A stretch of 64,000 nt of DNA from Lichtheimia corymbifera B2541 (Eukaryota; Mucoromycota; Mucoromycetes; Mucorales; Lichtheimiaceae), in assembly GCA_000697475.1 (NCBI GenBank), contig JNEU01001151.1, forward strand, positions 216,310 through 280,309. Direction: 5' to 3'. This document shows positions 46,277 to 58,935 of this stretch, one piece after another (positions within the stretch are counted from its first letter, which is position 1; each line of letters starts with the position of its first letter). Position numbers and translations under genes: made by a program. The notes under the pieces are model-generated. The model searched no databases. It saw nothing but the letters and a program-made list of their open reading frames with translations, and was not told the DNA's origin.

Positions 46277-48059
46277 ATGTCTCTTTGCAAGACTTTCTTT
46301 CGAGTCATTCCAACTCGTACTTGTTCTCTACGCGCATTACACACAACAACTCGATGCTTACAGCGATCAACGACCGTCTTGGAACGTCCTCCTCTCTCAG
46401 TCTTTCAACCATTACAAGACATTGCACCCACTTTTTATGCTTCTGGCAACAACATTACTCCTTTATATGAACCAAGCGACTTTTACTCGGAACTGAAGGT
46501 AGATACGGTATTATGATACGATAACACAGACTGCTCACATCACGCTTTATATATTAGACTCGTATTCTTTCTGCCAAGGAACGTATCTTTATTGCTGCTC
46601 TTTACATTGGACATGCTGAAAAAGAATTGGTATGATGAGTATATATTTAAAAGTGACTTTTTTATTGAGTTGGCGATGGATAGGTGGAAACCTTGCATAC
46701 AGCATTGAGTCGATCCGATAAGCTGCAAGCACACATTTTGATTGATGGACTCCGAGGCACTCGTGTATCCAAAGGCGAGAGTTCTGTCACGTTACTGTCA
46801 TCGCTTATTCAATCATTCCCTGACCGAGTACAAGTGTCATTATACCATACACCAGATTTAACCGGCGTACTAAAGAAAACATTACCACAACGCTTCAACG
46901 AAGGAATTGGATTAATGCATCTCAAGATTTATGGCTTTGACGATTCAGTGATGCTTAGTGGGTAAGTAAGCCTGATTATCATGTTCTATCACGATGTTCA
47001 CTAATGCGTTTATCTCGAAAAGTGCCAATTTGAGTCGCGATTATTTCACCAATCGTCAGGATCGATACATGATTTTCGACAAGCATGAGCCATTGGCATC
47101 GTATTATTGCGATTTGATGCGTGTGGTGCGTTCCTTTTCTTATCAGCTTGACACCAAAGGGAAATTGGCAATACAGAGTGACACACCAGATCCCGTACAT
47201 GAAAGCCGGCAATTTAAACGACATGCACATGACCGGCTGGTCCGGTTTATCCGACAGCAAATGGATCGACATGATGATAGTCCAGCAGAGAACACTGACA
47301 CAGCGATCCTTCCAGTAATACAAATGGGTCCTTTGGGTATTCGACAGGATGAAAAGGCGACCATGAAGTTCTTGGGAATGGCTAAACAAGATTGGACGAT
47401 TCATTTGACCTCGGGTTATTTCAACTTTACGGATCGATACAAGGCAATGATTCTTCGGGCACCAGCGCGTTTTCGATTCTTGACAGCATCGCCCAAGGTA
47501 GATGATATATACATAGATATACATGTTGACACGCATGGCTAATGAGAAATCATCATCAATCATCAGGCCAATGGCTTTTTCAATTCCAAGGGTGTATCAC
47601 GTTATCTCCCACCCGCTTATACATGGATCGAGAAACAGTTCTTCAACCATGTCAAACGTGCAGGTCGCAGCAACGAGATTTCGATTGAAGAATATGGAAG
47701 AGAAGGATGGACGTATCACGCCAAAGGATTATGGGCTTCTCTTCAAGGCAATGATGATATCTCACTTACATTGATCGGATCACCCAATTTCGGCCATCGA
47801 TCAAGTCAACGCGATCTCGAGGCCCAAGCCTTTGTCATTACCGAAAATAAGCGATTACAATCGGCTCTTCACAAGGTATCATCCATATTCTCACGCATTG
47901 GTGAACACAAGTCATTCATCCACAGAATTTGTTAAATAGGAGGTCGAGCGTCTTCATTCACATGCTCAACTTGTAACGGATGCAACATTCAAGCAAAAGG
48001 ATCGGCAAGTTCCATATGGAGTGCGTGCTGCAACAGCCATGATCAAAACCATGCTGTAG
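46277..48059 (+). CDS. PGS1: CDP-diacylglycerol--glycerol-3-phosphate 3-phosphatidyltransferase (PGP synthase)
   Basis: Seven exons starting at ATG 46277. The N-terminus (MSLCKTFFRVIPTRTCSLRA) is a likely mitochondrial presequence. The phospholipase D-type fold follows with FYASGNNITPLYEPSDFYSE, RIFIAALYIGHAEKEL, HILIDGLRGTRV and two HKD motifs: HLKIYGFDDSVMLSGANLSR with YFTNRQDRY, and HAKGLWASL with LIGSPNFGHRSSQRDLEAQ. Both His-Lys pairs are present, so the enzyme should be active. It makes phosphatidylglycerophosphate, the first committed step of cardiolipin synthesis in the inner mitochondrial membrane. The stop at 48057-48059 follows RVAATAMIKTML-like VRAATAMIKTML, at the usual family length. 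It lies 264 bp after Noc3 on the same strand. Confidence 0.94.
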
Positions 48060-49987
48060 AGAAGCTCACAAGGAAGAAGATTATCACATGTATTGCACAA
48101 TCCACCCTATAATGGGAAACTGTTTGTGGAGTCGTACGCAAAAAGGGAATGGCCGGTTTTCTGGATGCAAATTCATTCTATGGTTTTTCTTTTTATATTA
48201 CACGTTTTTCAACTAGAGAATAGACTAGATTTCTTGATTGAGGAAATATAAACTTCATGGCGATACGGGACAATTCTAAAGGAAATGTGATATGAGGAGG
48301 AGGAGAAGGAGGAATGGGGGATAAGCAATCCTTCGCTATCCTCTTACCCTTGTTTGATGATTGACGGATCCACAAATAAGACATTTCACTTGCAACGCTT
48401 CTGCCCATTTCAATGTAGTTGGATGCAACATTTTTGAATACGTATACGAAAGAAGAGTAAATGTTGGGGAAGAGATTTTTATCCACGAGCCTTCTTTGCT
48501 TTTATGCGATTCGTCTTATCGATGATGGATGACTCTGCACGACATTTTCTTTTTTGTACACGTCTTTTTTGCAGCAGGCTGATAAAAGAAATCTGATTGG
48601 GGTGCTTGATAAGTGGGCCCCGGTTGCATGTGCGTGTATTTGGTGCCATCCGATTATATACTATGCAACAATATTGTATCGCCTGATCCCATTAATTCTA
48701 TTTCTCAGTGGTTCTTTATGTTGGAATGACAGATGATGCTTCACAGGAAACTTGTAATTCTCATGTGCGTACATAGATACCCACATAGAGCATTGCTCGC
48801 CATTTTCGGGATTCATGCAGCAACTAAAGCTCCAATCACGAGTCGCCGTCGCGTTGTAAGAGTAATATGACAAGCAAGCAAAAGAATGCAATGGCTACAA
48901 CAGAAGGCTGTAACACAAAGCATGATAACTAGGCATATCCGAATGGATGGCTCGAGTAAAGCAACCGATGCAAAGGTAACTTATCTCTAGTTTGAAAATT
49001 AAATTTTACAATGCCTGGTACAGTAACGTGTTCATATCTAGCAAGAACGCGCCTTTTTTCGGCAAAAAAGGAGATGGCGGTATTTATTCTATGTCTCTTT
49101 TCGTTTGTAATGCACTACACTGCAGGGACCTTCATTATATATTAGCACATGTTTCAAACCTGCACCAAAATGAATGAGGCTTCTCGATCCTCTCTCTCTC
49201 TCAAGATGCAGAAAGGGTGATTTGGCTTTTGTCGTCCTTTGCACCACCAAGAAAACACCTTGTTATCTTATGCATTAACATTTTGTATTCAAAAATGGAA
49301 AGAGAACAACACTACGCTCTTGGAACAAAGATCATCGTCCACAACCATGAACGTATCCTTTAACATGGAGATTGATCGCGAATGGGTGTTGTTGTTGGTG
49401 GTGGTGTTCATTGTGTTCGACAATGAATAATGATTTGTTGTACAACGCCAAGACGTATGTGCGCCAATGGTCCAAAAATCTTTCTCGGGAAAGGAGCAAG
49501 TAGTATAATAAAGTTTTGGGGGGCCCGGGAATGGTTGCAATCAAAACAAGAACAAACAAATCATGCAAATGTCTCGATTTAGCTTCACCACAAAATTAAC
49601 ATGTCGCATGTGAAGAAATGATGCCATCGGCGTTTCGCCTCAACATTGATCGAACATGCTATTTATTTGTAACGATTGTATAAGCAAGCAACCCCTACCA
49701 GTAAAAAAAGAAGGTATAGGAGAAGATCCGATGCATAAATACGCCCGGAGGAAATACCGTGGGGGAGGAATAAAAGCGAGACGATCATACAATCAGGGAG
49801 AGTCGATAGAGAGGGGAAGGGGGAGCATTGCAAACCATTAAAAAAGAAAATCAAGGGGAAAGAAGATGAATGAAAGAGAGAGATAGGGTAAGCAAGGGTA
49901 GTAATAATGCACGGATGTTTGGAGTAAAGTGTAACAATGGAAGCCATCCGCATGGTGATGCCGTTCAAGATCAAGACACCCCTTCCA

Positions 49988-50018
<31 letters not shown>

Positions 50019-50175
50019 TCCTTCTCCCTTACGTGAAAGCCCTTTATCTTTTTCTTACAACCCTCTCTTTCTCTCCCCCATTTCACTTGTCTTTTTCTCT
50101 CATTCACCTCATTTACTCATTGCCCATTCTGCCATTGCTTAACCTGTTGCTTCCCTGTGTGTGTACCACCCAATC
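48060..50175. other. intergenic region, no gene recognised
   Basis: 2.1 kb between Pgs1 and Cdc24. Small frames occur on both strands but none has an ATG plus plausible splicing plus recognisable sequence. The last 250 bp is strongly pyrimidine-rich with a CT microsatellite and probably forms the Cdc24 promoter and leader. Confidence 0.5.
49989..50018 (+). repeat. CT dinucleotide microsatellite
   Basis: Uninterrupted CT units (TTTCTCTCTCTCTCTCTCTC ...) in the leader region of the Cdc24 gene; similar but shorter CT runs occur at about 39320-39340 and 41375-41390 inside introns. Confidence 0.85.
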
Positions 50176-52860
50176 ATGCACAACAACGACAACACTGTAT
50201 CTCTACCTAATATATGCAATACTATTCTACTTGAATTGAGATCATCAGTCCCAGGGCTTGACGTGCATTATCCCGAAGTATCCTCGGCAACAACAGCAAT
50301 CAATGACAATCCTATCGCCAAACTTGAATCTTTATGCAAAAAGGGCGTTCCGCTGTGTCAATTATTCAATGCCTTGTGTCCCCAATCACCCATTGATTAT
50401 ACCCAACGTGACGGATCCACCAAGAACCCACAAGCGTGCGTGGGCCATTTCATCGTGGCATGTCATGGAAGACTCGGCATGGATCATAAGGATTTGTTTA
50501 CAGTCAATGATCTTTTCCAAAACGAGGAGCAGGGCTTTCCCAAGGTAAAGTTGCATGTGTCCGTGCTTGCTTTTTATGGATGTTGGGATTCTTGTTTTCT
50601 GATTTCTTCCACCTCGTCCCTTTTCTTCTCCTTTCCCCTTCCATCAGGTCGTTCAAACACTACAATATCTTTTGAAGAAATTGAATCATGCCAATGAACA
50701 GCAACAACATGCCAAACCAACGGATAGCTCCAGCACACGAGAAAGGGTGTTGACAGAATTATTAGACACTGAACGTCGATATGTACAAGATCTCGATGCA
50801 TTGGAGGTAAGCAAAAATTAAGCCAATGTCATGACAACCCATGGTTGACTTGGTAACACCCACAATAGTATTATCGGATGGAAGCACAATCACAACATGT
50901 TTTGCCTGTTCCACTACTCAGACGCATATTCGCCAACCTCGACAACCTGCTCAAATTTCAAAGACGACTACTTGCATATGCCGAGGACATCATCAACACT
51001 TGTCCACCGGCTGAACAACGCTTTGGAAAATTGTTTATCGATATGGAAGAAGGATTCTCAGTTTATGAACCCTACTGCGCCAATATCCAACGAGCTCAAG
51101 ATACCATTTTGCAAGAAACAGGCAAGCTGCAAAAGTTAGCCTACATCATGAATCCCCATTTCGAATTACCGTCCATGCTTATCAAACCTGTCCAACGTGT
51201 ATGCAAGTATCCGCTTTTGCTCCAGGAGTTAATCAAGGCAACACCGGAAGAGTGGGCAACATACGACGAGCTTAAACAAGGATTGGAAGCCATTCAACGG
51301 GTCACCACAAAGATCAACGAGACAAAACGTGGTCAGGAGAACGCCACAGTGGTACAAAACATCATCAACCGAGTCAAAGACAAATGGAAGCGAGAGATCC
51401 CCAGCTTTGGCTTGCTACTCTTGCATGAGAACTTCGACTTGGAGCGACACGGTGTGGAGAATCATGTTCAGTTATATCTCTTTGAAAAGGCGTTATTGAT
51501 TTGCGAGCACGTGCCTCTGAGGAAATCCAGTAGCATTTCGGTCAAAAAGAAAAAGTCAAAGGATATCAATACCCAAGCACTCACTGTGCGTGGCCGTATC
51601 CCGGTATCTCAAATGGTCCAGGTGGCTGATACAAGCTTACTAGGTATGTCATTTTTTTAAACATTCGTTATAGCCAACACCAATTGACCTTTTTTTTTTC
51701 TCTTTTACCCAGGGCAATACATGCTCAAGATGTTTTGGTCTGAAAGGGATCACAAGACATCAAATTACACCATCACCTCTTGCACAATCAAATGCCGAAA
51801 CAAAGAACAGCTCAAACAATGGAATGAAGCATTCACTAAACGCATTCAATGTGAAAAAGCACGTGCACGAACGGGATCAACTACAAAGACATCCACTATG
51901 GTACCACGTCCTGCTGCACCGGCGTTACCTATTGAAGACAACACAACAACACATTGGGTTCCTCCTTCACCATCAATACATTCTCGTGGATACAACAACA
52001 GCAACAATGAGCTGCAACAACATCACTATGATGACAACGATACGACACGTTTGGTGGATGAAGAGGATGATGCAGGATACCCAAAAAGCCGGCTGGCAGA
52101 AAAGGCCATGCAAAATGTCACGGGCATACCTGGAATGGTATTGCCACCTCTTCCAGGCAAAGAAGATTATTTCTCATTCTCATCATCGCCACAACCACCG
52201 CTCTTTTATCCTTCATCACCATTATCACCTTCTTATCCGCCAACACCATCCACCATATCCACACGTGCGTCCGTATGCAGCAGCATTGGTGGTGTGAGTT
52301 TTTCATCATGGTCGATTCCACGTAAGCCAAGTGATTCGTCAGGACCACCCTTTACGGATAACAGCATTGCTGAAGCTGGCTTGGATGAAGAAGAGCTTCC
52401 AGAAGAGGAAGTGGATGATTTTGATAACGCTGGTGCAACGTTAATGACCCGAACACGATCCAAAAGTAGTCCCAACATCAGTCAGCATTGGTATCAAGAT
52501 GCTCTTCATCCTTTGGACGTGGTATCACAACAAGCCGCCTTTTTAAGCAGCAGCAGTACCAGCAGTGCATCCTCATTTGAACTCGTGGATAACATCAAGA
52601 TCCGGCTTTACTACAAGAATGAGCTGTATCTGGTTATTGCACCCATGAATATCGGCTACAAGGAGCTTCTACAGCGTGCCGAAGCCAAGATGCGACAATG
52701 CAGCGTTGGTCATTCTGAAAAATCCTTTCAAGGAAAACCCATGACACTTAAATACCGGGATGAAGATGGTGACATGATTACTATTGGCTCGGATGATGAT
52801 ATCCAAATGGCTTTCGAGTGTCGTCAGGAAACCAATGCTATCAATCTCTACATTTACTAG
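50176..52860 (+). CDS. CDC24: Cdc24-type Rho guanine nucleotide exchange factor
   Basis: Four exons (50176-50544, 50648-50806, 50869-51643, 51713-52860) give 816 aa. The order is that of Cdc24: a calponin-homology-like CDC24 domain (LESLCKKGVPLCQLFNALCP ... GHFIVACHGRLGMDHKDLFT); a DH domain (RERVLTELLDTERRYVQDLD, VYEPYCANIQRA, LPSMLIKPVQRVCKYPLLLQ); a PH domain (FGLLLLHENFDLE, VQLYLFEKALLICEHV to LKQWNEAFTKRI); a long disordered Ser/Pro region; and a C-terminal PB1 domain (IKIRLYYKNELYLVIAPMNI, LKYRDEDGDMITIGSDDDIQ). It activates Cdc42 and sets polarity for hyphal growth; PB1 binds a Bem1-type scaffold. The start is the first ATG after the pyrimidine-rich leader; an upstream exon cannot be excluded. 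Confidence 0.94.
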
Positions 52861-53740
52861 TATTCCCACGTTCCCCAGTGTACATAGTAAGCATATTTGT
52901 AACAAGTATTCCTTTTTATCATCATACAATAATATCTCATGCGATTACAATGGTAAGAGATGTAAAAGAAAGTCGTCTTTGCCTTTGAAAGATCTCATCA
53001 ATCACCCTTTTCTTGATAAACGCTTTATTCCCTCACATGGGCCATTTTCTGCTTATAAAACTAATGCTTTGAAGCTCGACATTCTTCCTACCCATACCGG
53101 GATCCCCGTTCTGAGTTATGATCCTTATGGACACTAAAGTCAAGCATATTGATCTTGTATATAAAAGCAATGATAAATAGTAGAAGCAAGTTTATGTATT
53201 CATCATCAAAGTAGGGTGACATCAAAGTTCATACGTAAGGAACGTACACGTCTTATAGAGCACCCATCAAGGTTTCCTCCCCCTCCCCCTTGAAAGTTGA
53301 CCGATCCGCCTCAACTCCTGAAACTCGGCCATTCGTTGCTCCCGGACCCTGGTCCACGTTATTCCAACAATGCAATCACAAAGAACGATATAGAGATATA
53401 CCTTCTTTATTGCCAATTCACAATAATGATCACTGATACTGGATGGGCCCTTTGTGCTTATGGGACAATGAGTAATGTCATAGTACGTGCGACATCGATC
53501 ATGTAGGGACTTTTATTCAATGTCGGAAGCATATCTTTTGGAGACGTTTGAATTTACTTTGCAGGACAAGGATGCGAAGATGGTCCGAACGCAACATGTC
53601 AAGCTGAGAACAATAGGCATTCAATGTAGAAATGGCAGTCGTCATTGGATGCTGAGCTTAACGGCCGAAAATAGCAGCTTGCTCATGTCGGGTATAGCTT
53701 GTCAACATTTCACTCCTCTTCCTTTATTCCTTTCTCCCCT
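52861..53740. other. intergenic region, possible 5' exon of the next gene
   Basis: 880 bp. At 53518-53691 a + strand frame MSEAYLLETFEFTLQDKDAK ... MLSLTAENSSLLMSG ends near a donor-like GGTATAGC and could be an upstream exon of the Sec14-like gene, but the phase does not fit the acceptor AAAAG at 53764. Nothing else recognised. Confidence 0.4.
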
Positions 53741-55603
53741 ATGCTGCCTTTCCTGCGTGAAAAGGCCGTTCTTCTCAACTCACAATTCCAAGAACATGCT
53801 CAAGACATCAGCCATTTACGGGAACGACTTGAGCACGACATTGAATTACTCGACTTTTCACCCGAGGATCTTCAAGACGCTAGAGATTACTTGCGAGACC
53901 ATGGCAAGTGCACTTTTTTATTACAATGCTTGAATGCAAGGACAAGAACACAACTAACAGTCTATTGTATGTGTATAGTGACATTATTTCGATACTTGAG
54001 TGGGAGTCAGTTTGACGAGACAAAAGCGCATGAGCGTCTATTGGATACGATACGGTGGCGACAAGAAAAGGGTGTTGCTCGAATGACGTATGAATCGGTG
54101 GCAAACGAGTTCTTTGATGATGGTGGATTTGCATTCTTTCACAAGCAAGATCGACTGGGACGACCTATAGCGATTGTGCGGATGCGATACTTTCCCCAAT
54201 TCCGCGACAAGTCTGCGACACTGACTGAGCTAATGCAACCCTATGCCTGTTTGGTTATGGAAATGGTGCGCAAGATCATGCTGGACATCACGTGTAACAA
54301 TCAATACCAAGGTGACCCATGTCCATTGGTCTCACAAATGGCCGTTGTTATCGACATTGGTAAAGCACCTTTTATACCCGTGGTATGGCTCTTTTTCTTT
54401 CGATGCATGAAGCAATTATTGTTTGTTAATTCTCCTTTGTTTGGATACACAGGATGCTCAACTCGTGAGATCTATCATGGATATTATGGATAACCGTTTT
54501 CCCGGATCCATGGGATCTATCTATGTCATGAATTTCGGTTGGATGTATCAAGGTCTATGGCAGATGGTCAAGTTTATTATCAGCGAGGAAGCACGTAGTC
54601 GTATCAGTTTTCCCTCCGCCAAAGAAATGACTGATTTCATTGCACCTGAGAACCTATTGAAAGGTAAAACAGAGAAAGGCATGGTTTGCATGAGATGGTT
54701 TGCTAATGAATGTATGATATAGAATTGGGTGGAGAGGATGATTTCGAGTGGTCCATGGAAAAGGATACGGCACTACACGAATATGGTACAGGCAAACCTG
54801 CCACGGGACCATCCCTTGTGGAACCATCACCTGACTTGCGATCGACATCACCACCACTGAGCATACGCCCATCCCGAAGCACGTCCATCTCATCGGACGA
54901 ATTCTTTGATGCCAATGATATCTTTTCGACAACGCCATTTAGCAGCCTCAGTCAATATGCCACTCCAGGTACAATGACACCCGTGCTAGCTCAACAACAA
55001 CAACAACAAGTTGCTTGGTTCTCAGCCATGCCTCCGAACAAGAGCAGGAACTTTTATCATTGGACTGGATTACATATGGGTACAGCATTCTTGACATCTT
55101 TTCTGGGATATCCTCATCAACGTCAGCAACCTTACACGTTTACATCGGAGGAACTCTCAATGGGCATTGATGGACTTTTATTGGCTGATCGGCTTGCTAC
55201 TGTCAAAGAGGATCAAGAGCAATTTATGCTTCTAGAAGGACATGAAGTTGCGGAATTCAAGCGACATACACCCCATTTTCCTCATTTGTTACCTCCCGAT
55301 GTTCCTCAATCAGCATACGCATTATCACCTTTACGCGTACAAATGCAACGTATTGAACAGCGTGTGATTCGGTGGACACGACGAATATTCCGCCTTTCCT
55401 TTGCATACAAAGGTGCTATCTATTGGGTGGTTCTTTATATCTTTTTACGAGGTCCTGTTGAACACGTACTTCGGCGATCCTTGACCATGTTTGTTAGCAC
55501 CCCACAGAAGATTGCATACACCACAGTCGGTATTACTGCTGCAGTGGCCGCTGCCATTGGTACCTCAGTCACTGGATCACTTGAACGACCACGAAAAGAC
55601 TGA
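53741..55603 (+). CDS. Sec14-like CRAL-TRIO lipid-transfer protein with extended C-terminus
   Basis: Four exons (53741-53903, 53979-54382, 54453-54663, 54723-55603) give 552 aa. The N-terminal helices (LLDFSPEDLQDARDYLRDHG, TLFRYLSGSQFDETKA, LLDTIRWRQEKGV) form the CRAL-TRIO-N region. The lipid-binding CRAL-TRIO domain follows: FAFFHKQDRLGRPIAIVRMR, MAVVIDIGKAPFIPV, DNRFPGSMGSIYVMNFGWMY and PENLLKELGGEDDFEW, with the P-E-L-GG end typical of Sec14. The C-terminal 270 residues are a Ser/Pro-rich linker and a hydrophobic tail (GAIYWVVLYIFLRGPVEHVL, YTTVGITAAVAAAIGTSVTG), which may anchor it to a membrane. It probably presents or exchanges phosphatidylinositol and another lipid. The first intron starts GCAAGT and is in frame, see findings. 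The start may lie in an upstream exon. Confidence 0.85.
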
Positions 55604-55850
55604 GTCACAACAATCAACCCATTCTATGCATCTCATACAATAGTATTCATATCTCATGCTTGCCTTATTCCCTACATAATCTTCTTGTTTTACATCACGC
55701 ACGCACACGCCCACCCTTTTCCTATTAACGTGTAATCTAGTACAATCATCCCATTCACTTGCATAAAGTTGCGGACTCTCAAAATTTAACATTACATCGA
55801 GGCGCGCGCATGGACCTCTTGTCACACTGTTGTCAATTGCTTGTTTCACC
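55604..55850. other. short intergenic region
   Basis: 247 bp between two + strand genes; the sequence AATCTAGTACAATCATCCC and a CACACGCCCACC tract are seen. No gene. Confidence 0.4.
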
Positions 55851-57774
55851 ATGGAGCACAGACACCGTTTCCAATCAGCTACTTTTTCTCGATTCACTTA
55901 TTGCGATTACTGCTCTGGCTTTATTTGGGGCTTGAAATCTCAAGGTTTACAGTGCACAGGTAGAAAATGACTTGAGGGTGAGAGTGAGATCTACAATGCA
56001 ATGCTCATCAAGTTGCCATGTCGACGACTGTTAGGGTGTGGATATACGTGTCACTATGGGTGCAAGAATAAGGCAATAGCAACGAACCGAACAACATGCA
56101 GCAACAACAACAAGACACCAGCTGAACGTGCTCTCTTGAATATTCAAAAAGACATACCACATGATCGAATCAAGAAACAACAACGACGCGATAGCGAGCA
56201 TGATGATGATGATGATGATGATCGAGCAGATGCAAAACGAGAGATGTCGACCGTAGATCTGATCAAGGATTTAGTGATTGCTGCCTCTACTGAAGCCGAT
56301 GAGAAAGCAGCAAAGCAAATGCCTGTCAGTGAATATCTCGAACACCAGTCGCCACTACATCCACAAACCACTGCCAAGAATTTTTCGCGCTTTATTGGGA
56401 GATGCGGACCCGTCTTTGCTTTACGAGATTCAATTATACTGCTCATTAGTTGGGAAAACCCGTTGGATACATGGATTGCTATATTAGTGTATTCCCTTCT
56501 ATGTATATATCCCAAACTTGTCCTCATTGTGCCTCAGCTGGCTATCGCCTTTCTTTGGAGACATGGTCCTGTCAAAGAGGAGAATGACGTATCCATGGAG
56601 ACACACCCATCTACTACTACCAATCAACAACCAACAAAGAGCACCTCATTCAACATCCGTACACATTCACAAGAACCGACAACATCAGATAATCAACCCG
56701 ACCTCGATACTAATATCAATGATACAGCTGGATCTAGTAGCAGCAGCAACAGTGGTGGTGTATTTGCCAATGCACTCAACATGGGTATCCCACTTTTGGC
56801 AATGTCTGGCAATACATCGCCCGAGTATCGCAAGAATCTACAAAACATCCAAAACACCATGGGCGAGTTTTCTGATGTGCATGACATGCTTTTGAACTAT
56901 ACGCAGCATTGGTCACAATCCGATACATCCATTACTCAATTCAGACGACTTTTGGTTGCATCTTCTCTTGTCACTTTTGTATTGGTGTCCATCATCCCTC
57001 TCAACTATATATTCCTCTTTGCTGGTCTTGCCGTCTTTTTCGCCAACACGCGCTTCGCCAAGGCATTGATGCATCTCATACAACAAGATCGACACTTTTT
57101 CAAAAAGATTACATCACCTTTGAACGCATTACAACCACCGATTCCCGATGCAAATGAACCTGGTTCCATTACAACTCGCATAGTATCCATCTTTGAGAAT
57201 CAACGATCCTATGATGGTGGCAAACATTTTGTATCACAGGTATATGTGGCGAGATTATGTGCTTCACTAGGCCTAATGATTGATTCAAACTAGCTGGAGC
57301 CTGAGGACAAGAGAAGTGCTTGGAGTAACTTGTCTGGGTCGCTTTCGTTTTCTCCTCCTTGTGAGTTGCAACCTCCTCAAGGTTTCCAGTGGCAGCAAGA
57401 CTCTGAATGGGTAGTGGATAAAGAGGGGCCATGGCAAGAACCATATCTTGGAATCGGTAAGCACATGATTCATGATTGGATGCTCAGGATAAACCAATGC
57501 TGATTGATATTCATTTATAGAGGTCAATATAGTGGTAGTGGAAGCACCCATGAGTTGGATTGTTACTAATGCATTGACATAGGTTGTGGTTCATCCAGGA
57601 GAAGAAGGTTGGGTCTATACTGATCGATCATGGAAGAATCCTCAAAAAACGCCAAGTCAATCATCTTTATCCACACGCAGGCGTAGGTGGATCCGGAAAT
57701 GCATACCCAACACACAACCATCACCAGACAATCAATCCCATATTGGCAGTGATTTCGATTCCATGTTCCTTTAG
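55851..57774 (+). CDS. peroxisomal membrane peroxin (Pex24/Pex30-type, dysferlin domain) with N-terminal C1 zinc finger
   Basis: Five exons (55851-55959, 56035-57239, 57294-57456, 57521-57534, 57583-57774) give 560 aa. The N-terminus is a complete C1 (phorbol-ester/diacylglycerol type) zinc finger, split by intron 1: HRF, TYCDYCSGFIWGLKSQGLQC, then CGYTCHYGCKNKA and the final Cys. After a disordered Asp-rich part comes the Pex24/integral peroxin region: FSRFIGRCGPVFALRDSIIL, SWENPLDTWIAILVYSLLC, YPKLVLIVPQLAIAFLW, LVASSLVTFVLVSIIPLNYI (membrane helices), and a dysferlin-like C-terminus with GEEGWVYTDRSWKNP and RRRRWIRKC. Such proteins sit at ER-peroxisome contacts and control peroxisome number. 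The exon of 14 nt between introns 3 and 4 is needed to keep the frame. The C1 domain suggests lipid-responsive targeting; inferred. Confidence 0.88.
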
Positions 57775-57784
57775 ACGCTGAAAA

Positions 57785-58935
57785 TAAATGCATTTGTTAT
57801 TACATTCCTTCAGCTATCTAGCTACGTGACAATGAACAAAGGCCATACCTCATATCTCATCACGCTTAAAGCATGAGAGAAACATAAAGACGGCCATATC
57901 TCAGAATTTTACAATGAATCGTGTGCTCTTTATTAGAACAAAGACGCTCATGGTGCCTGAAAGTACAGTGATGAGATCTACTGGAATGCGGCTTTGGTTA
58001 CTTAAAGCGAGCGTCGTCCGCAGGAACGATCACGTGGATACGGCTTAGGATGATGATGGATTGGATGGGATCGACCAAATGGATGATATCTTGGTGAACT
58101 GTGCTTTACAGTCATGTACGCTATTGGAATACTCAGGTCAATGCATGCAGCAGCTATTTTACAATCATGGATGAAGGATGTTTATGACGGCAGCAATCAA
58201 GAATACAATGACTCAGTTATCCCTGTCGACTCGATGTGACACACCCGTAGCTTATCGATTTACAATGCTGTCCTCTTGTCATACTTTCTCGATAAGCAAC
58301 ATATTATCTAAACAAGCATCATGCCATCAGTTCATATACTTAAGTTGTGGATCACTGGGTGGTTTCTGGATTGGAAGGAGGGGGAATAGAAACTTGAAGG
58401 CTGGAAAGCGAGATTGGATTTTACATCACCGTATCGAGATGCTTTTGTTCTTTTGTCACAGATTCTGGTTCATGTATTGATAGACGAAAGGCAGGAATGG
58501 TTCTCGAACGCTTGCATTGCAAGATCTTTAATTCGGGAGTGATGATTCCCATCATAGTGCTTGGTTCATTGTAACTTGGTTCACTCTGCTCAAGGATGAG
58601 TTGTTGTGATACAACGATTCACGAGTACATGAACGTGCCATGCTTACCTATGATAGCTTTCAGCTACGCTAATTTATACAACATTATATAAGAACGAATA
58701 AATCTGTATGGAATAGTATAACCGGACCTTTCTATAGGCTTTTAGCGCTTGACGCCGCCGCGCAAGTTTGTTCGATTGATGACCCCACGTTTGATTGTAA
58801 AGTTTTGAGATATGACTGTCTTTATGATTTCTTTATGCATGCTGTATTACAGTGGTCTTTGGTGGTGATTTAACGGCTTCCACCCTGATAGTAAAAAAGA
58901 TGCAGAGGGACTCGTGTAATAAAACTAATAGGGGC
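57785..58935. mobile_element. decayed fold-back element enclosing an inverted gene fragment
   Basis: The left part (about 57800-57980) carries a diverged + oriented module: AACATAAAGACGGCCATATC, TTTTACAATGAATCGTGTGC and AGAACAAAGACGCTC, all close to the central module of the large elements. The right part (about 58750-58930) carries the same module inverted: GCGCAAGTTTGTTCGATTGA, CCCCACGTTTGATTGTAAAG and CACCCTGATAG. Between them, 58020-58460 is an inverted, stop-ridden copy of the coding sequence at 59370-59700. The element looks old compared with element 1. Confidence 0.6.
58020..58460 (+). pseudogene. inverted, broken copy of the unknown gene at 59329-59954
   Basis: Reads CACGTGGATACGGC, GGATGATGATGGATTGGATG, CAATGCATGCAGCAGCTATT, ACAATCATGGATGAAG, GACGGCAGCAATCAAGAAT on the + strand. 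The same order occurs on the minus strand of 59530-59700, followed by matching GAAACTTGAAGGCTGGAAAG versus AAATTTGAAGGCCGGAAGG. Stops interrupt every frame, so it is a dead copy. Confidence 0.75.

Noticed and set aside
48193..48486. Minus-strand frame of 97 codons (SFVYVFKNVASNYIEMGRSV ...) as a gene
   Set aside because: It has no ATG (a GTG opens it), a stop lies just upstream, there is no usable splice acceptor, and no family is recognised.
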